Shown: positions 8,292-15,788 of the stretch, piece by piece
Numbering within the stretch: the first letter of the stretch is position 1
How the letters are laid out: every line of letters starts with the position of its first letter
Program-made: the position numbers and the translations under genes
DNA from: Kytococcus schroeteri
GTDB taxonomy: Bacteria; Actinomycetota; Actinomycetes; Actinomycetales; Dermatophilaceae
Length of the DNA: 64,000 bases
Direction of reading: 5' to 3'
NCBI RefSeq assembly: GCF_002847825.1
Contig: NZ_PKIZ01000011.1
Location: 1-64,000 of the forward strand
The notes under the pieces: generated by a model
Databases searched by the model: none
The model's input: only the letters and a program-made list of their open reading frames with translations
What the model was told of the DNA's origin: nothing

Positions 8292-9800
8292 TCAGAGGAA
8301 CTCGACGCCCTGCGCCAGCGGCAGCTCGTCGGAGTAGTTGACGGTGTTGGTGGCCCGCCGCATGTAGGCGCGCCACGCGTCGGAGCCGGACTCGCGGCCG
8401 CCGCCGGTGTGCTTCTCGCCGCCGAAGGCGCCGCCGATCTCCGCCCCGGAGGTGCCGATGTTCACGTTGGCGATGCCGCAGTCCGAGCCGGCGTCGCTCA
8501 CGAAGCGCTCGCCCTCGCGGACGTCGGTGGTGAAGATGGCCGAGGAGAGGCCCTGCGGCACGTCGTTCTGCAGGGCGATGGCCTCGTCGAGCTCGCGGTA
8601 GGTGAGCACGTAGAGGATCGGCGCGAAGGTCTCGGTCCGCACGACCTCGGTCTGCGCGGGCATCCGCACGATGGCCGGCTCCACGTAGTACGCGTCCGGG
8701 AACTCGTCGGCCAGCACGCGCCCGCCGCCGCAGAGCACCTCGCCGCCCTGTGCCCGCGCGTCCTCCAGGGCCTTCTGCATGGCGTCGTAGGAGGCCTTGT
8801 TCACCAGCGGGCCCACCAGGTCCTTGCCGGTGCTCGGGTCGCCGATCGTCAGGGTCCCGTAGGCCTTCACGAGGCGGTCGGTGAAGTCCGCGGCCACGTC
8901 CTCGTGGACGATGAGGCGGCGCATGGTGGTGCAGCGCTGGCCGGCGGTGCCCACGGCGGCGAAGGCGACGCCACGCAGGGCCAGGTCCAAGTCGGCCGAG
9001 GGGGCCACGATGGCGGCGTTGTTGCCGCCGAGCTCCAGCAGGCTCCGGCCGAAGCGCGCCGCCACGCGCGGCCCCACCTCGGCGCCCATGCGGGTGGAGC
9101 CGGTGGCCGAGACCAGCGGGATGCGGGTGTCGTCCACCATCTTCTCGCCGAGGGTGCGGTCGCCCAGCAGCACGTGGTGCAGGCCCTCGGGGGCGCCCAC
9201 GTCCTTGACCGCACGGGCCAACAGGGCGTCGGTGGCCAGGGCGCTGAGCAGCGTGGCCTCGGACGGCTTCCACACCACGGTGTTGCCGCACACCAGGGCG
9301 ATGGCGGTGTTCCACGCGTAGACGGCCACGGGGAAGTTGAAGGCGCTGATGACGCCCACCACGCCCAGGGGGTGCCAGGTCTCCATCATGCGGTGGCCGG
9401 GGCGCTCGGAGGGCATGGTGCGGCCGAACAGCTGGCGCGACAGGCCCACGGCCAGGTCGCAGATGTCGATCATCTCCTGCACCTCGCCGGCGGCCTCGGA
9501 CGGGATCTTGCCCGCCTCGGCGGTCACCAGCACGGCCAGGTCGTCCTTGTGCTCGGTGAGCAGCTCGCCCCAGCGCTTCACGAGGGCGCCGCGCACCGGG
9601 GCAGGGGTGTCACGCCAGGTGGTGAACACCTCCGCGGCGGTGCTGATGGCGGTGTCCAGCTCCGCCTCGGTGGTGGCCGCCAGGCCCATGAGGTCCTCGC
9701 CGGTGATGGGGGTGCGGGCCTGCAGGTCGGTGCCCTGCGGCACGGTGGCGCCGCACGCCTCGAGGGCCTGGCGCACCTTCTCGTGGATGGGGTGGGTCAT
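8292..9800 (-). CDS. aldehyde dehydrogenase, ALDH7-like (piperideine-6-carboxylate / aminoadipate semialdehyde dehydrogenase)
   Basis: 502 residues of the ALDH superfamily: catalytic cysteine at about 290 in GTAGQRCTT, general-base glutamate near 256 in LLELGGNNA, and NAD contacts in ISAFNFPVAVYAWN and WKPSEAT. GQRCTT, ELGGNNA and the FGGEKHTGGGRESGSDAW tail resemble the ALDH7/AmaB group, which oxidises aminoadipate semialdehyde to 2-aminoadipate in lysine breakdown. The ATG has AGGAGG upstream. The HglS-like gene next door, acting two steps later on 2-oxoadipate, supports this role. Confidence 0.85.
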   Translation of the reverse strand: MTHPIHEKVRQALEACGATVPQGTDLQARTPITGEDLMGLAATTEAELDTAISTAAEVFTTWRDTPAPVRGALVKRWGELLTEHKDDLAVLVTAEAGKIPSEAAGEVQEMIDICDLAVGLSRQLFGRTMPSERPGHRMMETWHPLGVVGVISAFNFPVAVYAWNTAIALVCGNTVVWKPSEATLLSALATDALLARAVKDVGAPEGLHHVLLGDRTLGEKMVDDTRIPLVSATGSTRMGAEVGPRVAARFGRSLLELGGNNAAIVAPSADLDLALRGVAFAAVGTAGQRCTTMRRLIVHEDVAADFTDRLVKAYGTLTIGDPSTGKDLVGPLVNKASYDAMQKALEDARAQGGEVLCGGGRVLADEFPDAYYVEPAIVRMPAQTEVVRTETFAPILYVLTYRELDEAIALQNDVPQGLSSAIFTTDVREGERFVSDAGSDCGIANVNIGTSGAEIGGAFGGEKHTGGGRESGSDAWRAYMRRATNTVNYSDELPLAQGVEFL

Positions 9801-9851
9801 TGCGGTTCCCTCCTGGGGTCCGTCGGGGTGGTGGTCGTTCGGTCGGGTGGT

Positions 9852-11231
9852 TCAGGGGCGCACGGCCACGCCGGTGGCGGTCTCCACGGCATCGAGGGAG
9901 GCCTGCTGCTCCGCGGCGTACAGCGCGTACGGGTCGCGGATCTCCACGCCGCAGATCTGCGAGAGGCGGGCCATGTCGAAGGCGACGCCCTGCTGCGCCT
10001 CGTCCTTGCTGCCGGCGGTGGTGAGGTTGGACTGGAAGATGCCGGCCGCGGAGCGGGGCAGGAAGTCCTCGTAGACCACGGGGGTGGCCACGAGGTGCCC
10101 GCTGGCCACCAGTTCGTGGGCGCGCCGGCCCTGCGGCAGCTCGGCCACACCCTCGGCCAGGGCGTAGGTGAAGAAGGCCAGCTCGGCCTCGGCCAGACCC
10201 ATCTCGGTGTTGGGCAGGTGCGTGGCCCACACGCGGCGCAGCACGTCGGGGCGCTCGCCGCCCTCGGTCGCCAGCAACTCGTCGGCCTCGGCCAGCATCC
10301 GGTCGTAGAGGTCGCGACCGGCCTGGGTGAGGGCCACACCGCGCTGCTCCACCTCGCCGAAGCGCACCCGCAGCGTGCCGGGGCCCACCGTGCCGTCGGC
10401 CTTGAGGAAGCGGCGCTCCTCGTCCAGGGCGCGGAAGGAGGTCTGGCGCAGCAGCACGTCCGGGCCGTCCCACGAGGGCGGGCCCTGGATCTGGTCGATC
10501 ATCTCGATGCCGCGCGCCTCCATCCGCTCGTAGAGGGCCTCGATGTCGAGCACGCGCGGGGTGAGGTGGTTGATGTGCGTGGTGGGCACGCCGCCGATGT
10601 CTGCGGCCACCGAGGAGATCTGCTCCAGCCGGCGGTACCACTCCTCGTCGACGGGCTCCTCGGAGAGCTCGAACACGGCGGTGGCGCGCTCCACCAGCTC
10701 GTCGGCCTCGTCCTCGGGCAGGCCGCCCTGCGCGGCGGCGCGGTCGGCCAGGGCCAGCAGCTCGTCGTCGAACAGGCGGCGCCGGGCCAGGAAGTCGGCC
10801 AACTCCTGCTGCAGGGACTCGTCGAAGAAGCGCGGATCGGTGGTCACCAGCATCGAGGTGAAGACGCGGAAGGGGTTGCGGGCCAGCTCGTCGCGGTCCA
10901 CGGGGCGGAAGGCGGTGCTCACCACCGGCACGGCCGAGGCGGAGTCGCGCAGGTCGTAGAAGCCCACCGGGTGCATGCCGAACGCGGCGAAGACCCGGGC
11001 CACGTGGCCCAGCTCCTCGGGCGTGCCCACGCGGATGGCGCCGTGGCGCTCGGCCGTGACGCGCTCGATGCTGCCCAGGCGCTCGGCCTCGGCCCCCAAC
11101 TGCGCGATGTGGTCGCGGTTCACGCCCTCGGAGACCTCCACCAACGTGGTGTAGGCGGGCACCTCCTGGCCGTACATGCGGGACATACGGGCGGCGAAGC
11201 GGGCGCGGAGCTCGTGCTGGGCCACGGTCAC
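9852..11231 (-). CDS. hglS: 2-oxoadipate dioxygenase/decarboxylase family protein (HglS/YdcJ, DUF1338)
   Basis: 459 residues of the DUF1338 family, a VOC-fold non-heme Fe(II) enzyme. The Pseudomonas putida member HglS converts 2-oxoadipate to D-2-hydroxyglutarate and CO2. Candidate iron ligands are visible: His63 (ERHGAIRVG), His219/222 (PTTHINHLTPR) and Glu293 (RVRFGEVEQRG), spaced much as in HglS. I start at the GTG at 11231 because AGGAGG lies six bases upstream; an ATG at 11282 would add 17 unlikely residues. A LysR regulator is divergently transcribed 141 bases away and probably controls this gene and the downstream ALDH. Confidence 0.85.
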   Translation of the reverse strand: MTVAQHELRARFAARMSRMYGQEVPAYTTLVEVSEGVNRDHIAQLGAEAERLGSIERVTAERHGAIRVGTPEELGHVARVFAAFGMHPVGFYDLRDSASAVPVVSTAFRPVDRDELARNPFRVFTSMLVTTDPRFFDESLQQELADFLARRRLFDDELLALADRAAAQGGLPEDEADELVERATAVFELSEEPVDEEWYRRLEQISSVAADIGGVPTTHINHLTPRVLDIEALYERMEARGIEMIDQIQGPPSWDGPDVLLRQTSFRALDEERRFLKADGTVGPGTLRVRFGEVEQRGVALTQAGRDLYDRMLAEADELLATEGGERPDVLRRVWATHLPNTEMGLAEAELAFFTYALAEGVAELPQGRRAHELVASGHLVATPVVYEDFLPRSAAGIFQSNLTTAGSKDEAQQGVAFDMARLSQICGVEIRDPYALYAAEQQASLDAVETATGVAVRP

Positions 11232-11283
11232 GGGGTGCCTCCTGGGGACGGGATCGGTCAGGCACACCGTGATGTGGGTCATA

Positions 11284-11335
11284 TCATCAGCACAAGCGAC
11301 AAGTCCTCACCTGAATCGTTCACCCCATCTGATGA
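11284..11335. promoter_or_regulatory. divergent hglS/LysR control region with inverted repeat
   Basis: The 141-base gap between the divergent hglS-like and LysR genes contains TCATCAG (11284-11290) mirrored by CTGATGA (11329-11335). The arms are perfect and separated by 38 bases. LysR proteins usually bind paired symmetrical sites in such gaps, so this is a candidate operator with overlapping divergent promoters. Confidence 0.4.
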
Positions 11336-11372
11336 GTCGCGGCCGCCCGGCCGGACCGGGAGGAGGCGCCCC

Positions 11373-12266
11373 GTGGCCTGGACCCTGACCCAGTTGGAGA
11401 CCTTCCGCGCCGTGGCCGAGGGTGGCTCGATGCACGCCGCCGCCGAGCGCCTGGGCTACACCCCCGGGGCGGTCTCCCAGCAGATGGCGGCCCTCTCCCG
11501 GGCCGTGGGCGGGGAGCTCTTCCTGCGCTCGGGGCGGGGCGTGGTGCTCTCCGACGCAGGCCACGGGTTCCTGCCGCTGGCGCGCCGGGTGCTCGAGGAG
11601 GACCGCGCCGCCCGCCGCGCCCTGGCCGAGCTGCGTACCGGGCGGGCCACCGTGCGGGTGGGGATCTTCGAGACCGCCGGCGCCGTCTCCTGCCGCGAGG
11701 TGCTGCGCCGCGCCGCCGTGGCCGAGCCGCCGGTGGACGTCGTCTTCGAGGAGGTCGACGTGGAGCGCGCGGTGGACGCGGTGCGCGCCGGCACCGTGGA
11801 CCTGGCCCTCTCGGTGCACTACGAGCTGGTGCCGGTCACGCTGCCCCCCGGCGTGGTGGCCATCGAGCTGCTCACCGAGCCCTTCGTGGAGGTGCGCGCC
11901 GCCGACCTGGTGGCCGACGCCCCGTGGATCGTGCCGCCGGTCACCGAGACCTTCGGCATGGCGGTGCAGGCGGCGCTGCGGCGGGCGGGGGAGGACACCG
12001 GTACCGCGCACGTGGTGACCGACACCGCGCTCATGGTGGCGCTCGCCGAGGCCGGGGTGGGGCGGGCGCTCGTGACCCCCCTGATGCTGCGGGTGCACCC
12101 GCGCGACCTCCAGGTGCACCCGGCGCCCCGCTCGGGTCGCCGCACCGTGGTGGCGCTGGCCACCGACGCCCAGCGCGAACGGGCCAGTGTCCGTGCGGTG
12201 CTCGACGGTCTGGGGGAGATCTTCCGGTCGATGCGGGGTGTGGAGGGAAATCCTCCGGTTTCCTGA
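11373..12266 (+). CDS. LysR family transcriptional regulator
   Basis: 297 residues with an N-terminal winged helix-turn-helix (LTQLETFRAVAEGGSMHAAA, then LGYTPGAVSQQMAALSRAVG) and a LysR substrate-binding domain. The GTG at 11373 is chosen because GGAGG at 11362-11366 lies six bases upstream and the HTH then begins at the usual place. It is divergent from the HglS-like/ALDH genes, the classic arrangement for a LysR activator of a catabolic operon; the effector may be lysine, aminoadipate or a related intermediate (inference). Confidence 0.9.
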   Translation: MAWTLTQLETFRAVAEGGSMHAAAERLGYTPGAVSQQMAALSRAVGGELFLRSGRGVVLSDAGHGFLPLARRVLEEDRAARRALAELRTGRATVRVGIFETAGAVSCREVLRRAAVAEPPVDVVFEEVDVERAVDAVRAGTVDLALSVHYELVPVTLPPGVVAIELLTEPFVEVRAADLVADAPWIVPPVTETFGMAVQAALRRAGEDTGTAHVVTDTALMVALAEAGVGRALVTPLMLRVHPRDLQVHPAPRSGRRTVVALATDAQRERASVRAVLDGLGEIFRSMRGVEGNPPVS

Positions 12267-12370
12267 CCCATTGACACTCCCAGCCTCCCGTGCCACGGTG
12301 TGCCGACCCCATCGATGTGGTGGGGGTCACAGGCCGCGTGGGTCGCGGCGAGGCCGGAAAGGGGCTGGGG

Positions 12371-13402
12371 ATGATCGAGCTGATGCGCCGCGAGGAGCAC
12401 GGTGCCTACACCGTGTCCACCTACCGATTCACCGAGCAGCACACCGTCTCGGTGGCGCACGAGACCCGCGCCTCGGCCCAGCTGCCGGGCAACGGGGGCA
12501 CCCGCTGGCTGCAGTACCCCTCCACCGAGGCGGCGGCCGCCGAGGCGCTCGTGCTGGCCCAGTGCATGACGCGCAAGCACTCCCTCTACGAGACCGGCTT
12601 CTGCGGCACCAAGCTCGTCATCGACGGCCCGCTGGACCTGGCCGACCGCAGCCTGGTGCACGACGCCCTGGCCGAGGTGCTGCGCCAGCACGACGGTGCC
12701 CTGTACACCGGCTGCGACCTCAACACCACGAGTGCCGACATGCGTGAGGTGGCTGCCCGCTACCCGGCGGTGCTGGACTCGCTGACCAACCCCGCGGTGT
12801 GCACCTCGACGGCCACCGGCAGCGGTGTCTTCGCCGCCTTGACCAGCACCCTGCTGCCGGGTGAGCGCCCCCGCATCGCGGTGCACGGCCTGGGCAAGGT
12901 GGGTGGCCAGGTGGCCCGGCTGGCGCGCAACGCGGGTTACGACGTGGCTGGCTTCGACGTGCGCCCCGAGGCCGCCGAGGCCCTGGGCGTGCGCGCTGTG
13001 GACTCCGACGAGCTGTTCACCGGGGGCTACGACGTGGTGGTGCTCTGCTCGCTGTCCGGCATCGTCACCGAGGAGGTGGCGGCCACCATGAACCCGCGCT
13101 GGGTGGTGGCCTCGGCCAACGCGCCGTTCGCCACCCCGGAGGCGCAGCGCACCGCCGAGGAGCGCGGCATCCACTACCTGCCGGACTACGTGGCCAACTC
13201 CGGGGCCGTGCTGTGCGACGCGCTGGAGTGGCGCGACCGTGAGCTCTACGACGCCCTCGACCAGGCCGCGGTGGACCAGTACGTCATGCGCACCATCAGC
13301 TCGCGCTCCCTGCAGGTGCTGGCCGAGTCCGGGCTGCGGGGCGTCACCCCGGAGGTGGTGGCCGCCCAGGCGTGGGCGGAGCACAGCCCCGTGCCCGCCT
13401 GA
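12371..13402 (+). CDS. second Glu/Leu/Phe/Val-type dehydrogenase, diverged
   Basis: 343 residues related to leucine/valine dehydrogenases. The catalytic lysine is retained in GFCGTKLVIDG (about 81), a GCDLNTT segment replaces the usual GxDMGT, and the nucleotide fold shows HGLGKVGGQVA near 175. The N-terminal domain differs clearly from the dehydrogenase at 7154-8281, so the two are not recent duplicates. The ATG at 12371 follows GGAAAGGGGCTGGGG. It is co-directional with the LysR gene, 104 bases downstream. It may deaminate a different amino acid of the same pathway; substrate unknown. Confidence 0.75.
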   Translation: MIELMRREEHGAYTVSTYRFTEQHTVSVAHETRASAQLPGNGGTRWLQYPSTEAAAAEALVLAQCMTRKHSLYETGFCGTKLVIDGPLDLADRSLVHDALAEVLRQHDGALYTGCDLNTTSADMREVAARYPAVLDSLTNPAVCTSTATGSGVFAALTSTLLPGERPRIAVHGLGKVGGQVARLARNAGYDVAGFDVRPEAAEALGVRAVDSDELFTGGYDVVVLCSLSGIVTEEVAATMNPRWVVASANAPFATPEAQRTAEERGIHYLPDYVANSGAVLCDALEWRDRELYDALDQAAVDQYVMRTISSRSLQVLAESGLRGVTPEVVAAQAWAEHSPVPA

Positions 13403-13491
13403 GACCGGCGGGCTGGCGGCGTGGCATGGCCCATAGCTCGGAGCACCGTGGATTCCTCGCGGTGGAGCGGTCGTTCATCCAGGTGTCGTAG

Positions 13492-14012
13492 GACAACACC
13501 CTGGGCGTCGAGGCCGCCGAGGACATCGCACGGGAGCACACCCGGGTGGACGCCGTCGTGCTGGTCACCGAGATGCCGCGCCACGCCGAGGGCACCCCGG
13601 TGGTGGCCGACGTGTTCGCCGAGCCGGACGTGTCGGTGGTGTCCCTGCCGTCGCTGGGGCTGGTCGGTCTGCGGCGGCACCTCACCACCGCGATCGTGGA
13701 GAGCGTGGTGGCCATGAAGGTGCCGTGGCGCACCGCCCGCAGCTCTCCAGCGTCCTGGCGGCCGCGGCGGCCACCGGGGCCTTCGGCATCTTCTACAGCT
13801 CCATCTGGCAGATGTCCGACGCGCTCTCGTGGTGGCGGCTCGTGGTCACGGGGGTGATTGCCGGTGCGCTGGGCTCGTCCTTCGACTCCAGCACGGACGT
13901 GCGCAGCATCACCCACGGTCAGCGGGAGCGTCAGCGCCGCATCGAGGCCGGGCGCACCGGTGACCGCCACACGGAGGCCGCGGGCGGTGGCGAGCAGGCG
14001 TCCCGCGCCTGA
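13492..14012 (+). pseudogene. decayed membrane-protein gene (stop codon plus frameshift)
   Basis: Two adjoining reading frames carry protein-like sequence. The first (13492 to about 13735) follows an in-frame TAG at 13489 and reads DNTLGVEAAEDIAREH, then VSLPSLGLVGLRRHLTTAIVE. The second (about 13725 to 14012) reads LSSVLAAAAATGAFGIFYSS with hydrophobic helices and a charged tail. Together they resemble a conserved actinobacterial membrane protein of unknown function, which I recognise only loosely. Internal stop, frameshift and absence of a start or ribosome site indicate a dead gene. The second part could in principle be read from the GTG at 13725 as a 95-residue protein. Confidence 0.5.
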
Positions 14013-14016
14013 GACG

Positions 14017-15276
14017 ATGCCGGGCATGGGCATGCTCATCACCGACATCGCTGAACTGGTCACCAACGACCCCACCCACCCGGACAGCCTGGACGCGCTG
14101 GGCCGGGCCACCGGGGCGGACGCGATGCACGCCGGGCTCGGCGTCATCCGCGACGCCGCCGTGGTGGTCGGCTCGGACGCCGAGGGCGAGCCGACCACCA
14201 TCCAGTGGGTGGGGCGCGCCGCGGACGCGCCCCAGGCCGACTGGGCGGTGTCCGTGGAGGGCAGTGCCGTCATCCCCGGGTTCGTGGACTCCCACTCCCA
14301 CCTGTGGTTCGCCGGCGACCGCTCGGCGGAGTTCGCCGCCCGCATGGCCGGCCAGGCCTACGACGGTGGCGGCATCGCCACCACCATCGAGGCCACGCGG
14401 GCCGCGCGCCCGGCGGACGTGGCCGAGCTGGTGCGCCGCCGCCTGGCGGAGATGCGCGCGCAGGGCACCACCACGGTGGAGGTCAAGACCGGCTACGGGC
14501 TCGACGTGGCGACCGAGGCCGAGGCCGCGCGCCGCCTGCGCGAGGTGACCGACGAGGTGACCTTCCTGGGCGCCCACGTGGTGCCGCCGGAGTACCGCGA
14601 CGGCGAGGCCGGTTCGCGCGAGGGCTACCTGGACCTGGTGTGCGGCGAGATGCTGCGCGAGGTGACGCCGCACGTGCGCTGGGTGGACGTGTTCTGCGAG
14701 CCCAACAGCCCGTACTCGTTCACCGGGGAGGAGTCGCGCCGCGTGCTGGAGGCCGGCCGCGATGCGGGGATGGGCCTGCGCCTGCACGGCAACCAGCTGG
14801 GCGAGGGACCCGGTGCGCAGCTGGCGGTGGAGTTCGGTGCGGCCGCGGTGGACCACTGCACGTACCTCTCCGACGCCGACGTGGAGGCCCTGGCCGGGTC
14901 CTGGGCCGATGGCGCGGACGGCACCGTGGCGGGGCTGCTGCCGGGTGTGGAGTTCAGCACCAAGCACCCGTACATCGACGCGCGGCGCCTCATCGACGCC
15001 GGGGCGAAGGTGGCGCTGGCCAGCGACTGCAACCCGGGCACCTGCTACTCGTCCTCGATGCCGTTCATGATTGCCATGGCGGTGCGCGAGATGGGCATGA
15101 CCCCGGCCGAGGCGCTGCAGGCAGCCACCGTGGGCGGGGCGCTCTCGCTGCGCCGTGAGGACGTGGGCGCCGTGCGTGTGGGTATGCGGGCCGACCTGGC
15201 GCGCATCGACGGGCCGAGTTGGCTGCACATCCCGTACCGCATGGGGGTGCCGGTGGTGCGCGCGCTGGAGGTGTGA
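14017..15276 (+). CDS. hutI: imidazolonepropionase (histidine degradation)
   Basis: 419 residues of the amidohydrolase family. Metal-site residues are visible in [12 protein letters not shown] (near 90), HGNQLGE (near 256), DHCTYL (near 278) and SDCNPGT (near 335). The KTGYG segment is typical of HutI, which hydrolyses imidazolone-5-propanoate to N-formimidoyl-L-glutamate. Three in-frame ATGs (14017, 14026, 14032) lack a good ribosome site; I give the first. No other hut gene is in the window downstream, and the neighbouring sequence is disturbed: a pseudogene before it and, after it, a CRISPR locus whose far side carries a hutI fragment. Confidence 0.9.
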   Translation: MPGMGMLITDIAELVTNDPTHPDSLDALGRATGADAMHAGLGVIRDAAVVVGSDAEGEPTTIQWVGRAADAPQADWAVSVEGSAVIPGFVDSHSHLWFAGDRSAEFAARMAGQAYDGGGIATTIEATRAARPADVAELVRRRLAEMRAQGTTTVEVKTGYGLDVATEAEAARRLREVTDEVTFLGAHVVPPEYRDGEAGSREGYLDLVCGEMLREVTPHVRWVDVFCEPNSPYSFTGEESRRVLEAGRDAGMGLRLHGNQLGEGPGAQLAVEFGAAAVDHCTYLSDADVEALAGSWADGADGTVAGLLPGVEFSTKHPYIDARRLIDAGAKVALASDCNPGTCYSSSMPFMIAMAVREMGMTPAEALQAATVGGALSLRREDVGAVRVGMRADLARIDGPSWLHIPYRMGVPVVRALEV

Positions 15277-15298
15277 GGCGGCGGGGCGGGTGGTTGAC

Positions 15299-15350
15299 GG
15301 CATGCAACGGGTGCAAGCCCTGAAGAGCGTGCCGCAATGGAGCCCGCCCC
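15299..15350 (-). ncRNA. candidate CreA/CreR-like crRNA: degenerate CRISPR repeat plus spacer-like tail
   Basis: On the minus strand 15350-15331 reads GGGGCGGGCTCCATTGCGGC. It matches the end of the array repeat: GGGG, then a run of 13 identical bases (GGCTCCATTGCGG), with a one-base deletion between and a last-base change. GGAGC/GCTCC pairing keeps a stem just before the tail. The spacer-like sequence starts at 15330 (ACGCTCTTCAGGGCTTG). It matches 15386-15370 at 14 of 17 positions. This resembles crRNA-like guides that direct Cascade to repress promoters (CreA, CreR). No second repeat copy is visible; the 3' end is unknown. Confidence 0.6.
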
Positions 15351-15369
15351 GCGCTCCTAGGATAGCTAA

Positions 15370-15389
15370 CAAGCGCTAAATAGCGTGAA
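15370..15389. promoter_or_regulatory. predicted target of the crRNA-like guide in the promoter region before the cas genes
   Basis: Minus-strand 15389-15387 is TTC, and 15386-15370 is ACGCTATTTAGCGCTTG. It mismatches the guide only at positions 6, 9 and 12 of the first 17. The site lies in the only AT-rich patch of the hutI-cas gap (15358-15390), where promoter elements are expected, including TAGGAT, TAGCTA and TAAATA-like hexamers. It also contains CGCTA-AA-TAGCG (15374-15385), so a protein operator is possible. Confidence 0.5.
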
Positions 15390-15419
15390 CCTTGCGCGAG
15401 TCGGCGAGTGGTGAATACA

Positions 15420-15453
15420 CTCGAGGGGCCGGGTGATCACCCGGCCCCTCGAG
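15420..15453. terminator. perfect 34-base palindrome in the hutI-cas gap
   Basis: 17-base arms (15420-15436 and 15437-15453) are perfectly complementary with no spacer, starting CTCGAGGGGCCGGG. It may terminate hutI transcription, or be the stable stem of a small RNA started in the AT-rich patch at 15358-15390. No T tract follows on either side. Confidence 0.55.
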
Positions 15454-15522
15454 GCGCTGATCCGCGAGATTAGACACCTTCACCGTATCAGCGCCGAGGG
15501 CACATATCAGAGAGGAGTTGCC

Positions 15523-15702
15523 ATGACGGCAACTGTGTGTCCGGCGTACTTGCTCGACATGTCCGACCATGTGGTCCACGAGCCGGTGCGGTGTCCGTCT
15601 GCCCGATATCTCTGGAGCCAGTGGTCTGTGGGCTCCGGGCGTCCGGTGTCTCCGGCGGAGCCCGAGTGGTCTGCATGGGAGCGGCACGACTGTGTGATGT
15701 GA
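15523..15702 (+). CDS. 59-residue protein of unknown function at the head of the cas operon
   Basis: The ATG at 15523 is preceded by AGAGAGGAG at ideal spacing, much better than most starts in the window. The product begins MTATVCPAYLLDMSDHVVHE, has four tryptophans in two clusters (YLWSQWS and EWSAWERH) and three cysteines, and no membrane segment. I do not recognise it. It ends 86 bases before cas3 and is separated from it by a strong hairpin, so it could be a leader peptide controlling readthrough, a small Cas-associated regulator, or an unrelated small protein. Confidence 0.5.
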   Translation: MTATVCPAYLLDMSDHVVHEPVRCPSARYLWSQWSVGSGRPVSPAEPEWSAWERHDCVM

Positions 15703-15705
15703 CCT

Positions 15706-15745
15706 CATGGGTGGCGCGGGTCCGGCAGGGGCCGCGCCACCCATG
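15706..15745 (+). terminator. hairpin between the small gene and cas3 (possible attenuator)
   Basis: Perfect 14-bp arms at 15706-15719 and 15732-15745 (CATGGGTGGCGCGG and complement) around a 12-base loop, followed by TTGT. It starts four bases after the small gene's stop and ends 43 bases before cas3. Such a position suits partial termination or attenuation. Confidence 0.55.
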
Positions 15746-15788
15746 TTGTCGGTGGGAGGCGGTTTGATGGGGGTATGGGAGGCAGTTG

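Noticed and set aside
11232..11282. Longer HglS-like protein starting at ATG 11282
   Set aside because: The added 17 residues overlap the ribosome site AGGAGG that serves the GTG at 11231 and are not typical of the family.
7226..11364. Long rightward open frames opposite the dehydrogenase, ALDH and HglS genes
   Set aside because: Their His/Gly/Val-rich translations are typical antisense shadows in 70% GC DNA; the minus-strand genes have clear families.
15699..15706. GTGACCTC just before cas3, identical to the first eight bases of the CRISPR repeat
   Set aside because: Only eight bases match and nothing of the repeat stem or tail follows; it overlaps the small gene's stop codon and is most likely chance.
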